Shown here in pieces: positions 1-8,809 of a stretch of DNA of 37,010 nt (within the stretch, counting starts at the first letter, position 1; each line of letters starts with the position of its first letter). The DNA comes from Bacillota bacterium. Lineage in GTDB: Bacteria; Bacillota; Sulfobacillia; Sulfobacillales; Sulfobacillaceae. Where the stretch lies: positions 1-37,010 of the forward strand of contig JAIMAE010000011.1 of NCBI GenBank assembly GCA_023512105.1, written 5' to 3'. A program made the position numbers and the translations under genes. The notes beneath the pieces were generated by a model. The model did no database searches and had not been told where the DNA came from. It was given only the letters and a program-made list of their open reading frames with translations.

Positions 1-254
1 AAGATGCCCTCGGGGCCAAAATAGACCGCTTCTACATCCGGCGCGTCCGGCAGCATGGTAAAGATGAGGTCGGCGCGCCGTGCCACCTCGGCCGCGTTTT
101 GGGCCACCGCCGCGCCTTGCTCGGCCAAGGCTTGAGCCTTGGCGGGGGTGCGGTTGTGCACCACCAGCCGATGGCCGGCACGTAACAGATTGAGGGCCAT
201 CGGACGGCCCATCACCCCAAGCCCAATAAACCCGATGACCGCGGCCTGTTCCAC
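1..254 (-). CDS. NAD(P)-dependent 3-hydroxyisobutyrate dehydrogenase family protein (N-terminal part)
   Basis: This is the first 84 codons of a beta-hydroxyacid dehydrogenase, cut by the left window edge. The Rossmann dinucleotide motif IGFIGLGVMGRPMA lies close to the N-terminus, and VVHNRTPAKAQAL and a DLIFTMLPDAPDV segment follow, as in 3-hydroxyisobutyrate dehydrogenase and tartronate semialdehyde reductase. These enzymes oxidise or reduce a beta-hydroxy acid with NAD(P). The substrate-binding helical domain lies outside the window, so the substrate cannot be assigned. I chose the GTG at 254 because a nearby ATG is out of frame; a G-run SD sits just upstream. A TATTAT box at 302-307 could be its -10, but I see no good -35. 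Confidence 0.85.
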   Translation of the reverse strand, partial: MEQAAVIGFIGLGVMGRPMALNLLRAGHRLVVHNRTPAKAQALAEQGAAVAQNAAEVARRADLIFTMLPDAPDVEAVYFGPEGI

Positions 255-357
255 CGCGCATACCCCCCTGCCGGCTTGACTTTCCGAGTTCGCCCATAGG
301 GATAATAGGGCAACAGGGGACGAGAAAACCCCCTCCCCCGGTTTCCCTCTCCTCGTG

Positions 358-759
358 CTACCCCTCGCCCACCAGCTCTTCCCACAAGGTCAGAAACCGG
401 TTCATGGAGTCGCGGCGCAACTGGATGTCATCCTTCCAGTCGGCGAGCTTCAGACGACCACGAGGAGTCATGTAATAGACCCGAATGGGAGCCCCGCTGT
501 CCTCGGTCACCCACTCTGACGTCAATGCCCCTTCGCCCTCCAGCTCCCGCAGCAGGCGGTAGACCCGTCCACTGTCAATCGTCCACTGTTCCGGCAAAAA
601 CTCCTGCAAACGGGTGAGCAGCGCCCCACCATGGTCGGGTTTTTGTTGGAGCAGCAGTAAAAGAAAAGCCTCCAGATGCTTTCCGGTTTGGTACCGCCGT
701 TGCCCTTCCTCCCGGCGGTCGGTCGCCTTGTTGGGCGTCATCTCGGTCTTTGCCACCAT
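358..759 (-). CDS. PadR family transcriptional regulator
   Basis: A 133-aa cytoplasmic DNA-binding protein with the PadR winged helix. The segment HLEAFLLLLLQQKPDHGGALLTRL is followed by the recognition region SGRVYRLLRELEGEGAL and the wing with VYYMTPRGRLKLADW. PadR proteins usually repress a neighbouring efflux or detoxification gene and respond to small hydrophobic ligands. It lies 34 nt downstream of an MFS drug transporter on the same strand, so the two probably form an operon and it is a likely local regulator. I chose the ATG at 759 over the one at 777 because AAGG lies 6 nt before it, while the upstream ATG has no SD. The last ~25 residues form a short charged tail. Confidence 0.85.
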   Translation of the reverse strand: MVAKTEMTPNKATDRREEGQRRYQTGKHLEAFLLLLLQQKPDHGGALLTRLQEFLPEQWTIDSGRVYRLLRELEGEGALTSEWVTEDSGAPIRVYYMTPRGRLKLADWKDDIQLRRDSMNRFLTLWEELVGEG

Positions 760-793
760 CACTCGCCTTCCCTTCATTCTGCTGACTGGTATC

Positions 794-2293
794 TTAAAGC
801 TTTTTGCGCAATCCTGCCATTCCCTGCGAGGTTCTTTCGGAAGAAGAATTCGTCGACGGGGCGACCAAGGTCAGCCACGCCGCTGCCACCACCAACAGCC
901 CGACCGCAAACACCACGTGAAAGCCGGCTAGAAACCATTGGGGATACTGCGGGGCGCTATGGGACGGATTGGAACCCAGCCCCATAGCCAGCCAGGCCAC
1001 CGAGAGCAAGATCGAGGCCACCGCCACCCCGACCGCTCGTCCCAAATTGCGTTGGGTGGCCATCAGGCTGGAGGCCACCCCCATCTCTGGCTTGGAGACC
1101 GCGCTCAACACCGCCGCGTTGTTGGGCGAGGAGTAGAGTCCGGCCGCCGCCCCGATCAACGCCAAGATCGCCCACACCTCCCACAGCGGCGGATGGGCCG
1201 GAATGGTGGCCAGCCAAAGGTCGGCGACAAAGAAGAGGCCAAGCCCCACCCGCCCCGGCACCAGCACCCCGGCCCGATCAGTCCAACGCCCACCCCACGG
1301 AGAGACCAAGATCATGGCCAAGGCCTGGGGAACCAAACTCAATCCAATCACGCTAACCGGCAGACGCAGTTCCGTCTGCAGATAAAACGGCATCAAAAAC
1401 GCCGGAAACATCATCAACATCCAATAGGCCATTCCCGACAAGAGGTTGGACGAAAACGCCCGCACCCGGAACAGCCGGAGCGGGATCAAGGGATGGGAGC
1501 TCTTCTGTTCGACGGAAAGAAAGATCCAGGTCACGCCCGCCGTCAACCCCAAAAGCGCCCACCCGTACAGACGATGCAAGTCGGCCAGACCAAATTGCAG
1601 GGCCGTCGTCCCGGCCGCAAACAGGCCGGCCCCCAGCCAGTCCAAGGACCCTAGCCGCATCCCCGGGACCGGCCGGAAGCGGGGCAGGTACCGCCAGGTG
1701 CCCCAAAGCCCCCAGAGGCCAAACGGCAGATTGATCCAAAAGACGCTGCGCCAGCCAAACCAGGCGGTCAGCAGCCCTCCCAAGGGCGGGCCGGCCAGCG
1801 TGCCGCCGGCCACCACCGAACCGATCAGACCCAGGGCGCGTCCGCGCATCTCGACCGGAAAGATCAGCCCGATGATGGCCATCACGTTGGCCATGATGAT
1901 GGCCCCGCCAATCCCCTGCAAGACCCGGGCCGCCACCAGCCCGGCGAATCCGGGGGCCAGGGCACAGGCCAGCGAACCCACGACAAAGATGGTAATCCCG
2001 CTCGAAAAGACCCGCTTGCGCCCCCAGATGTCTGCAAGGTGGCCGGTGATCGGCAACAGCCCGGTGATCACCAACAGGTAGGCGGTGATCACCCACTGCA
2101 GCGCCCCGATCGGCAGGCCAAACTCGTGCTGCATCACCGGCAGGGCCACGTTGACCACGCTGGCGTCGACATTGACCATGAAAGTGCCGGTGGTGGCGGC
2201 GGCAAAACTGAGCCACAGCGCCCGCCCGGCCAGCGTGGAATCGGCCTTCGGGGTCGCCCCGGTTCCTGGCTCCACCCGCGGTTGCTCTGCCAT
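794..2293 (-). CDS. MFS transporter, DHA2 (EmrB/QacA-like) drug:H+ antiporter
   Basis: A 499-aa polytopic inner-membrane protein of the length expected for 14-TM DHA2 exporters. TM1 carries the DHA2-like pattern MVNVDASVVNVALP. Motif A reads GHLADIWGRKRVF, and the antiporter motif C reads GGTLAGPPLGG around TM5. It is expected to export toxic compounds in exchange for protons; the substrate is unknown. The ATG at 2293 follows a GGGGGGAG SD; an in-frame upstream start at 2323 would add ten poorly conserved residues. The PadR gene follows 34 nt after its stop. A second MFS gene lies 47 nt upstream on the same strand, so the three may be co-transcribed. Confidence 0.9.
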   Translation of the reverse strand: MAEQPRVEPGTGATPKADSTLAGRALWLSFAAATTGTFMVNVDASVVNVALPVMQHEFGLPIGALQWVITAYLLVITGLLPITGHLADIWGRKRVFSSGITIFVVGSLACALAPGFAGLVAARVLQGIGGAIIMANVMAIIGLIFPVEMRGRALGLIGSVVAGGTLAGPPLGGLLTAWFGWRSVFWINLPFGLWGLWGTWRYLPRFRPVPGMRLGSLDWLGAGLFAAGTTALQFGLADLHRLYGWALLGLTAGVTWIFLSVEQKSSHPLIPLRLFRVRAFSSNLLSGMAYWMLMMFPAFLMPFYLQTELRLPVSVIGLSLVPQALAMILVSPWGGRWTDRAGVLVPGRVGLGLFFVADLWLATIPAHPPLWEVWAILALIGAAAGLYSSPNNAAVLSAVSKPEMGVASSLMATQRNLGRAVGVAVASILLSVAWLAMGLGSNPSHSAPQYPQWFLAGFHVVFAVGLLVVAAAWLTLVAPSTNSSSERTSQGMAGLRKKL

Positions 2294-2340
2294 TGGGCTC
2301 CCCCCTCCCCTCAGATAACACATTCATTGTACTGCGTTTT

Positions 2341-3537
2341 TCATTTCCTGGCCAGATGAGGTTCTGGGCCGCTCCCCAACTGCTCGGCCAAGGCCTGGCG
2401 CAGTCGACCCTGCTGCATCAGCAAGGCCGCGATCCCCACCGCCAACACCGCGGCGGCCATGAAGAAGGGCACCGTGAGCCCCAGGCGTTGGCCGACGATC
2501 CCAGACAGCACCGGAGCCACCGCCGCCCCCGCCCAGCGCAGAAAGTTGTAGGCGGCTGAGGAGATGGAACGCGGATAGGGCGAGATCTCCATGGCCAAGG
2601 TGGTAAACAGCGCGTTGGCGATACCGCAGAAGAAGCCGGTGACCACGATCCACAGCAACAGGACCAGGCCTTGGACCGTCCCCATCGCCAACATCACCCC
2701 CCACAGGCAGATCAGGTCCACGGTCAAGATCGCCAGGGGATGAAACCGCCGCAACAGCAGGTTGACCACCACCACCGAGGAGACCGCCACTAGAAGCCCC
2801 CAGGCGAAATAGGTCACGCCCAAGGCGGCCGCCGAGAGGTTGCGCAGGGTCAGCGGCGAGTAGGCCAAGATGACGAAGAAGCCAAAGCTGTAGCTCAAGC
2901 CGATCAACGCATTGGTGCGCACCGGGCCATGGCCCAAGGCCCGCCACAAGTCCCTGGCGGTGCGCGGAGGCTCGCGCCGGGGCGGTTCGCGCACCAAGGT
3001 GGTGGTCAAAATCACCCCGATCGCCATCAAGCTGGCGGTGCCAAAGAACGGATCGCGCCAACTCATACTGCCCAGGAATCCGCCCAACAGCGGCCCCGAG
3101 GCCACTCCCAGGCCGAGCGCCGCCTCGTACAGCGTAATCGCCGGGCCCATGCCTCCGGCCGAGAGGCCCACGATGATGGAGAGCGCGGTGGAGGTGAAGA
3201 ACGCGTTGCCAAGTCCCCAGCCGGCCCGAAATAGCGCCAGCACCGGAATCGACGGGGAGAGACCGGACAAGGTGGAGAACACCACCACCATCGCCAGTCC
3301 CAACGTCAAGGTGCGCTTGCCTCCGAGCCGGGTGGCGACCACCCCCGAGAGCAACATCGCCACCGCCATGATCCCGATGTAACTGGTAAACAGCCACTCC
3401 ACCTGGGCCGGCGAGGCGCCCATGGCGCGGCCGATCAGGGGAAGAATCGGGTCGACCACCCCTATCCCCATAAAAGCCACCAAGGTGGCAAACGCAGTAG
3501 CCCACACCGAGGGCGGAAATCCTTTAAACAACCCCAT
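2341..3537 (-). CDS. MFS transporter, 12-TM drug-efflux type
   Basis: A protein of about 398 aa with twelve predicted membrane segments. TM1 contains FMGIGVVDPILPLIG, typical of DHA1 exporters. Motif A is degenerate (SGVVATRLGGKRTL), and motif C is GLGVASGPLLGG, pointing to proton-coupled efflux. The substrate is unknown. The start is uncertain. GTG at 3552 lacks an SD and overlaps a TACAAT box at 3554-3559. ATG at 3537 lies only 1-2 nt after AGGAGG. TTG at 3531 has that SD at an ideal distance. If the TACAAT box is the -10, transcription starts near 3547 and the leader is very short. It heads a likely operon with the DHA2 exporter and PadR. Confidence 0.87.
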   Translation of the reverse strand: MGLFKGFPPSVWATAFATLVAFMGIGVVDPILPLIGRAMGASPAQVEWLFTSYIGIMAVAMLLSGVVATRLGGKRTLTLGLAMVVVFSTLSGLSPSIPVLALFRAGWGLGNAFFTSTALSIIVGLSAGGMGPAITLYEAALGLGVASGPLLGGFLGSMSWRDPFFGTASLMAIGVILTTTLVREPPRREPPRTARDLWRALGHGPVRTNALIGLSYSFGFFVILAYSPLTLRNLSAAALGVTYFAWGLLVAVSSVVVVNLLLRRFHPLAILTVDLICLWGVMLAMGTVQGLVLLLWIVVTGFFCGIANALFTTLAMEISPYPRSISSAAYNFLRWAGAAVAPVLSGIVGQRLGLTVPFFMAAAVLAVGIAALLMQQGRLRQALAEQLGSGPEPHLARK

Positions 3538-3665
3538 CCCTCCTGTCGCCACTATTGTAGCGCAATTTGTGGGGGCCGGGCGTCACCGCCGGGCCGGGGT
3601 GTTCATAAGGTGAGAGCAGGCGCGGCCCGAGGCCGAGGCGGCGCTGAAAAAAAGGAGGCAACCAG

Positions 3666-4136
3666 GTGCCCTTAGCCGGACCCGAGATCATCCTCTACGC
3701 CGCCGATCCCATCGATTATCAGCTGGCGGTGGGGATGGCGGCCCTTGTCAATCTTCCTGCCCAGCAGGTGACCGGACAATTTACCTCCGCCTGGCTGATG
3801 GTCTCCAGCGGCCAACACCTGGTCCTGGCGGTGGGCGGGCCGGCACTGGCGGCGTTGTACTACAACCCTTGTGGGTGGGCCAATCCCGCCCAAAGCCCAC
3901 CGGGCAGTACCCCGTTTGTGGCCATCAGCCAGCCCCAGGCCACCCTTCCTCCGGCCAACCAGTTTCTCAACGCGGCCGGCCAGGACCGGGGCCAGACCGC
4001 CCTGCGCACCTACTATCTGTTGACCTACGCCTTGACCGGCCAGGGCCCGCCCGGCTGGGCGGCGCCGCCACCGGCGGTGGCACCGTCCCGCTACTGCCTG
4101 AGCACCTTATCGCCCCAGGTGGGATGCCCCTGTTAG
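3666..4136 (+). CDS. Small cysteine-containing protein, paralogous to the next gene's N-terminal module
   Basis: A 156-aa protein that I do not recognise. It starts with GTG, 7 nt after a perfect AGGAGG. The whole chain aligns with the first ~155 residues of the following gene: ILYAADPIDY, NLPAQQVTG, VLAVGGPALAALYYNPCGW and a closing VGCPC, after which it stops. Conserved cysteines in NPCGW, in the YC/QC position and in GCPC suggest disulphides or metal binding. It has no clear signal peptide or membrane helix. The second gene begins 20 nt downstream with its own SD, so the two form an operon. The exact match of 21 bases around the YYNPCGW codons in both genes points to recent duplication or gene conversion. 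Confidence 0.75.
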   Translation: MPLAGPEIILYAADPIDYQLAVGMAALVNLPAQQVTGQFTSAWLMVSSGQHLVLAVGGPALAALYYNPCGWANPAQSPPGSTPFVAISQPQATLPPANQFLNAAGQDRGQTALRTYYLLTYALTGQGPPGWAAPPPAVAPSRYCLSTLSPQVGCPC

Positions 4137-4156
4137 AGGGGAAGGAGTCAAGCCGC

Positions 4157-5326
4157 ATGTCCCTCAGCCCAAACCAACTGTTGCTCTACGCCGCCGACTC
4201 GGTGGACTACGCCAGCGCCTTGGCGGTGGCGGCGCTGCTCAATCTTCCGGCCAGCCAAGTCACTGGCGATTTTGCCCAGGCCTGGGCCGCCTGCGCCAGC
4301 GGCCAAACGTTGGTGGTGGCGGTGGGCGGCCCCGCCAACGCGGCCCTCTACTACAACCCTTGTGGGTGGCCCAACCCGGCCAACTCCCCCGCCGGCTCCA
4401 CTCCCTTTTCGGCCGTCGACGCCCCCACCCAGGCCTTGCTGGCGGCCAACCTCTATCTCAACGGAGCCGGAAGCGACCGCACCCAGACCTTTTACCGCAC
4501 GGCCTGGCTGGTCGGCTACGCCCTCGCCACGCCCATCCCCGGCTGGGGCGTGTCGCCTCCTCCGGCGGTCGCGCCGCAAAACCAATGTCCTCCGAGCGCG
4601 CGACCGTCGGTGGGGTGCCCGTGCCATGCGCCGACCCCCCAGAGCGCCGGCGGGGTGGGGGTGTACGCCAGCTTCCCCACCCTGGCCGCCGCCCAGGCCG
4701 CCATCGCCGAAGGCTGGGCGGGACTGGCCACCACCGCCGGTCTGGGCATCCCCCAGCCTCCCTACACCACGGTCTTGACCCCGAACGGCGACGCCGTCAT
4801 TGCCCAGGCCTTGGCCCAGACTTCCGGTGGGAAGGTGCCGTTCTGGATCTCCTTTTGGACCGTCAGCGGTCCGGCCGGCAGCGACAGCTTCTTTTCCGCC
4901 GGCCTCTCCGCCGGCAGCTACGCCGCCGCCCAGGTCAAGGCCTACAGCAGCGTCTACCTGCCCAACTTCGTAGTCCTCGACCCCGAGGGCTACAACGCCC
5001 TCCCCCAGACCCCTCAAGAGTGGAACCAGTGGCTGATGGGCTGGGCGGAAGGGATCTACTCGGTCGACCTGCGTCTGCAGCCGGCCTTCTACGTCAACCA
5101 GTCGCAATACCAAAGCGGCCAGTTAGGACAGGTGGCCCTTCCCGCCTTGGTGGCGTTAAGCCCGATTGAGGGAAACGCCCCCTTCGTCAGCGGCCCCAAC
5201 ATCATCGGCTACCACGGCTTTTACGCCCACTGCCCGGTGGCCCAGGACCTCAGCACCGTCCTGTCCTGGGGAGGGCGTTACAACCTGGTGCAGTTTCAAG
5301 ACAGCGGGGTCGACTGTGGACCCTGA
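4157..5326 (+). CDS. Two-domain protein: cysteine-containing module plus glycosidase-like C-terminal domain
   Basis: A 389-aa protein of unknown function. Residues 1-155 repeat the module of the preceding gene (LLYAADSVDY, ALYYNPCGW, SVGCPCH). After a short Pro/Gly linker, residues ~165-389 resemble an alpha/beta-barrel of the glycoside-hydrolase-like or lysozyme-like kind. Pointers are GVYASFP near its start, the strand VPFWISFWTV, the acidic FVVLDPEGYN with a possible catalytic Asp/Glu, PAFYVNQSQY and the terminal YNLVQFQDSGVDCG. No signal peptide is evident, so secretion is unproven. AGGAG lies 9 nt before the ATG. Its last 171 nt overlap the antisense end of the uracil-DNA glycosylase gene. 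The fold assignment is inference from pattern only. Confidence 0.75.
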   Translation: MSLSPNQLLLYAADSVDYASALAVAALLNLPASQVTGDFAQAWAACASGQTLVVAVGGPANAALYYNPCGWPNPANSPAGSTPFSAVDAPTQALLAANLYLNGAGSDRTQTFYRTAWLVGYALATPIPGWGVSPPPAVAPQNQCPPSARPSVGCPCHAPTPQSAGGVGVYASFPTLAAAQAAIAEGWAGLATTAGLGIPQPPYTTVLTPNGDAVIAQALAQTSGGKVPFWISFWTVSGPAGSDSFFSAGLSAGSYAAAQVKAYSSVYLPNFVVLDPEGYNALPQTPQEWNQWLMGWAEGIYSVDLRLQPAFYVNQSQYQSGQLGQVALPALVALSPIEGNAPFVSGPNIIGYHGFYAHCPVAQDLSTVLSWGGRYNLVQFQDSGVDCGP

Positions 5327-6001
5327 CCCACCGGCCAACTCCGCCACCGACCGCCAGATTTCCTCCCACATGGCTCGGGTCAGTCGCCCGGGACCGGTGT
5401 TGTGGGGCGAGGGGTGGTAGCTGGCCAAAAGCCAATGGGGGCGGGTGGGAAAGTAGACGAGGGCGCCATGGGCGAAGCGAGCCGTCTTCGGCGCATCTTC
5501 CCGCAGCCCCAGGTAGGCCAAAAACGCCTGGCGGCCCAGGGCTAACACCACCTCAAGGTGCCCAAGCAGCTGAAGTTCCTCGCGCAGGTAGGGGAGGCAG
5601 CGGGCCAGCTCCTCGGCCCGCAAGCGGTTTTGCGGGGGCACGCAGCGGGCCAGGTTGCTGAGGTAGACCCCAGACAGGGGCTCCCCGTCCCCGCCGGCCC
5701 AGCCGTGCCGGCTCAAAGCCTCGCGCACCCAACGTCCCGAGGCGTCGCCGCAAAAAGGGCGACCGGTGCGGTTGCCTCCTTCCATCCCAGGGGCCATGCC
5801 CAAAACCAACACCCGCGCCTTGGGGTCGCCTTCCCCGGGCACCGGCCGGCTCCAATAGGCCGCTTTACCACGCCGCCGACCCTCCTCGCGCCAAGCCACC
5901 AGCCGCGGACAAGCTCGACATCCCACCAGCCGTTGGCACAGGTCGTGCCACTGCGGGGAACTTGGGTGACTGGTCCAGAGGGCAGGGATGCGGCGAGACA
6001 T
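5156..6001 (-). CDS. Uracil-DNA glycosylase, family 5 (UDGb)
   Basis: This base-excision repair enzyme removes uracil, and in this family often other deaminated bases, from DNA; the family carries a 4Fe-4S cluster. Motif 1 is GMAPGMEGGNRTGRPFCGD and motif 2 is YHPSPHNTGPGRLT, both diagnostic of UDGb. Cysteines in CRACPRL near the N-terminus, FCGD and LARCVPP are candidate cluster ligands. The predicted protein is 281 aa, against about 210-230 for the family. The extra ~55 residues are exactly the part that reads antisense into the neighbouring plus-strand gene, because no stop occurs before 5156. It starts 6 nt after a membrane-anchored protein gene, with GAGG 4 nt before the ATG. High-GC genomes carry a heavy cytosine-deamination load. 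Confidence 0.92.
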   Translation of the reverse strand: MSRRIPALWTSHPSSPQWHDLCQRLVGCRACPRLVAWREEGRRRGKAAYWSRPVPGEGDPKARVLVLGMAPGMEGGNRTGRPFCGDASGRWVREALSRHGWAGGDGEPLSGVYLSNLARCVPPQNRLRAEELARCLPYLREELQLLGHLEVVLALGRQAFLAYLGLREDAPKTARFAHGALVYFPTRPHWLLASYHPSPHNTGPGRLTRAMWEEIWRSVAELAGGSGSTVDPAVLKLHQVVTPSPGQDGAEVLGHRAVGVKAVVADDVGAADEGGVSLNRA

Positions 6002-6007
6002 CGGGCC

Positions 6008-6628
6008 TCAGCTCAGCGAGTCGGTTTGGCTGACGATCCCGACGGCGTTCCAGTTGCGCGGCCACAAAAACGCGTCGTCGCGCGAGAGTTCAAACGCAAA
6101 GACGGCGGTGTCGGTCTTGGGATCCATGGTCACGGCGTAGACGTGGTTGGTGCCCGAGACCTCCAACTGGCCGTGGGCGAGGTCGGAGGCCCCCGGCAAG
6201 TGTCCGACCGTAATCGCCCCGATGCGTCGCAGGTAGGCCACGTTCACCGGCACCGCCACCGTCACCCGCCAGCGCCCTTGGCTGCCCGGGCTCACCGCGA
6301 TCTGCCCGGGAAACTGCCCATCGGGGCCCAGTTTTTGCCCGGTGGCGGTCAAGATCGCCGCTTCCACCGTCGCCGAGTCATTGGCGGGCCGAAACGCCAA
6401 CAGCGCCTGCTTGACCGAGGACACCGAGCTCAGCGCCTGATGGGGAGCCTCGTTGTAGGCGGCGGTGGCCGGTACGGCCTGGGCGTGTCCCAGGCGATGG
6501 GACATCCACCACAGCGACCCCAGGGACAAGGCGCCGACGATGGCCATCGCGGCCACCAACCCCAGCACCAATCGCCCCGATCGCCGCGGCGAGGCCGTCG
6601 CCTTCCCTTCCCGCAGGTCTTGCTCCAT
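6008..6628 (-). CDS. Membrane-anchored hypothetical protein
   Basis: A 206-aa protein of unknown function. A basic N-terminus (residues 1-19) is followed by one hydrophobic helix (about 20-42, LVLGLVAAMAIVGALSLGS), then a soluble domain of ~160 residues that is probably outside the cell. That domain is rich in beta-type segments (WRVTVAVPVNVAYLR, GQLEVSGTNHVYAVTMD, TAVFAFELS) and has no cysteines. It resembles small extracytoplasmic domains of the conjugal-transfer or PepSY type only in general character, so I assign no family. The uracil-DNA glycosylase gene starts 6 nt after its stop, making a two-gene unit. AAGGGG precedes the ATG by ~10 nt. Confidence 0.7.
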   Translation of the reverse strand: MEQDLREGKATASPRRSGRLVLGLVAAMAIVGALSLGSLWWMSHRLGHAQAVPATAAYNEAPHQALSSVSSVKQALLAFRPANDSATVEAAILTATGQKLGPDGQFPGQIAVSPGSQGRWRVTVAVPVNVAYLRRIGAITVGHLPGASDLAHGQLEVSGTNHVYAVTMDPKTDTAVFAFELSRDDAFLWPRNWNAVGIVSQTDSLS

Positions 6629-6798
6629 GCACGCCCACCCCTTGTGGCCGCCGGAGCCTGCATGCTGAACGGACGGCGGACCTTTGTTATGATGATTGTA
6701 TCATTGCCCTCACCGGGCGGAGAGGGGAAAGCCTTTCCCGGCAGTGAAGGGGCTGGTACCGTTGGCACCGGCTACCGTCGGGCAACCAGGAGGGAGAC

Positions 6799-8163
6799 AT
6801 GGCCCGCGCGCCCAAGACCAGTGAAGAGCCTGAGCGTTCCAACGCCCTCTGGGTGGCATGGCTGTTCTGGGGGTTTTGCGGCTGGACATTGCTGTACGCC
6901 GACCGCGCCGTGCTCTCTCCGTCCCTGGCCGCCATTGGGCGGACCTTTTCCGCCGGCCCCGCCGCCCTAGGCTTGATCGCCACCAGTTTCTTCGCCGCGT
7001 ACACCGCGATCCAGATCCCGGTGGGGGTCTTGAGCGACCGCATCAATCCGGGGTGGCTGGTCGGGTTCGGCACCATCGGTTTTGGGCTGTTTACCGCCGC
7101 CATGGGGGCGAGCCCCACCTACCCCATGCTGGTGGCCGCCTCCATCCTCGCCGGGGCCTTTCAAGGCGCCTTCTACCCGGCGCAATTCGCCATCGCCAGC
7201 CGCACCATCCCCCAGGCCTATCGCACCTTTGCCACCAGCGTCATCAACAGCGGGATGGGGGCCGGGATTGCGCTCGGATATGTCATCGGCTCGGTCATCC
7301 ACCCCTCCGGATCTCTGGGTGAGGGCTGGCGGATTCCCTTTCTGGTCTTAGGGGGCATCACCGCCGGCTTTGGGATCGCCATCGTGCGGCCGGGTCTCCT
7401 CCGCGGGCGCCATCCGGCCGGCAGGCGTGCGCGTTCCACCCCACTGGGCCCACGGGAGCGCCAGGTCCTCCGGCGCTTCTCGCTCTTGAACTTCGCCTCC
7501 CTGTTTGGGTTTTTCTTCATGCTCACCTGGCTTCCCTACTACCTGGCCACCGCCCTCGGGCTTCGGCCGTTGACCGCCGGGCTGATCCCCGCCGCCTTGG
7601 CCCTGTTGGCGGTGGGAGCCGCCTTGGCCTGGAGCCGACTGGGGGACCGCCCCGGGCGCCGGTCGCGTTGGATTCCCCGCTTGTTCGCCCTGGCGGCGTT
7701 GGGGCTGGCCGCGGTGGCGGCCGGCGGGGTTGATCGGTGGCTGTGGTTGCCCGGCCTCGTCCTCTACGGCCTGGTCGGCAAGTTGGTGATGGATCCCCTG
7801 CTGGTGGCCGAGCTGTCCGTCCACGTGCGGCCCGAGACCTATGGGCGGGCGTTTGGGGTCCTCAATTTTAGCGGCATGCTGGCCTCGGTGGCGGCCCCGG
7901 AGGTGGCCGGCCTCCTGCTCCAACTGCAGCTTCCCATGCAGGACAACTTCTGGCTGGCGGCCGGCTTGCTGGCCGCGGCCGCCGGACTGGCGACGCACCC
8001 CCTGCCCTTGCCGGAATCCTTGGAAGAGGATAAGATACGACCAGACTTGGAAGGGGCGCATTCCCTACCGGCGGCGACAGGGGCCGACAGTGCGCCTGAA
8101 ATTGCTTCAGAGAGAAGGAACGACCATGCCCGATCCGATTCCGCCGACCTGGTCGGCCAATAA
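6799..8163 (+). CDS. MFS transporter, anion/organic-acid permease type
   Basis: A 454-aa 12-TM permease. TM1 with [20 protein letters not shown] and motif A with [16 protein letters not shown] resemble the anion:cation symporter group, which imports organic acids and sugar acids. The central loop is basic ([12 protein letters not shown]). The substrate is not identifiable from sequence. An AGGAGG SD lies 5-6 nt before the ATG. The hydrophilic C-terminal tail of ~45 residues overlaps the start of folE by 38 nt in another frame, so the two are likely translationally coupled. Upstream, 6689-6704 holds an AT-rich imperfect palindrome (ATGAT, six bases, ATCAT) in the divergent intergenic region, a possible operator. 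Confidence 0.87.
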   Translation: MARAPKTSEEPERSNALWVAWLFWGFCGWTLLYADRAVLSPSLAAIGRTFSAGPAALGLIATSFFAAYTAIQIPVGVLSDRINPGWLVGFGTIGFGLFTAAMGASPTYPMLVAASILAGAFQGAFYPAQFAIASRTIPQAYRTFATSVINSGMGAGIALGYVIGSVIHPSGSLGEGWRIPFLVLGGITAGFGIAIVRPGLLRGRHPAGRRARSTPLGPRERQVLRRFSLLNFASLFGFFFMLTWLPYYLATALGLRPLTAGLIPAALALLAVGAALAWSRLGDRPGRRSRWIPRLFALAALGLAAVAAGGVDRWLWLPGLVLYGLVGKLVMDPLLVAELSVHVRPETYGRAFGVLNFSGMLASVAAPEVAGLLLQLQLPMQDNFWLAAGLLAAAAGLATHPLPLPESLEEDKIRPDLEGAHSLPAATGADSAPEIASERRNDHARSDSADLVGQ

Positions 8164-8758
8164 CAAACGTCGCGCGGCCCATGTCGAAACCAGCCCCCGT
8201 CACGTGGACCACGAGAAGATCCAGCGGGCAGTGCGGATGATTCTCGAGGCGATCGGCGAAGACCCCGACCGCGAAGGGTTACGCGACACCCCGGCGCGGG
8301 TGGCCAAGATGTACGAGGAAATCTTTGCGGGCCTGCATCAAGACCCGGCGGAGGTCTTGTCTGCCCGTTTTCACGTCGAGCACGAAGAAATCGTCTTGGT
8401 GAAGGACATCACCTTTTACTCCGCCTGTGAGCACCATCTCTTGCCCTTTTACGGGATGGCCCACGTCGCCTACCTGCCGGCCCACAAGACCGTCACCGGG
8501 CTTTCCAAGCTGGCGCGGTTAGTCGACGTGGTGGCCAAACAGCCCCAGATTCAAGAGCGCATGACCAATACCATCGCCGACATCCTGGAGCAGGAGCTGC
8601 AGGCCTACGGGGTGATGGTGGTGATAGAGGCCGAACACCTGTGCATGACCATGCGGGGCATTAAAAAGCCCGGAAGCAAAACCGTGACTATCGCCACCCG
8701 CGGACGCTTCTCCGACCCGCACCAGGCCCAGGACGTGCTGCGATTGCTCAAGGCCTAA
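8126..8758 (+). CDS. folE: GTP cyclohydrolase I
   Basis: FolE opens the imidazole ring of GTP to give 7,8-dihydroneopterin triphosphate, the first step of folate (and often queuosine) synthesis. It is a cytoplasmic decamer. The 210-aa protein has the whole family core: [19 protein letters not shown], the zinc and catalytic segment [41 protein letters not shown] and the second zinc Cys in [12 protein letters not shown]. The N-terminal ~25 residues are a variable tail. The ATG at 8126 has AGAAGGAA 7 nt upstream. It begins inside the end of the MFS permease gene. No other folate gene is visible nearby. Confidence 0.96.
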   Translation: MPDPIPPTWSANNKRRAAHVETSPRHVDHEKIQRAVRMILEAIGEDPDREGLRDTPARVAKMYEEIFAGLHQDPAEVLSARFHVEHEEIVLVKDITFYSACEHHLLPFYGMAHVAYLPAHKTVTGLSKLARLVDVVAKQPQIQERMTNTIADILEQELQAYGVMVVIEAEHLCMTMRGIKKPGSKTVTIATRGRFSDPHQAQDVLRLLKA

Positions 8759-8809
8759 CCGCGGGGTCATAAAGCCCTCCCGGCTCGCATAGCCTGCACT
8801 GATCACGCA

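Noticed and set aside
794-3537. The two adjacent minus-strand MFS genes as a duplicated pair
   Set aside because: They belong to different groups (14-TM DHA2 and 12-TM) with little visible similarity beyond general MFS motifs.
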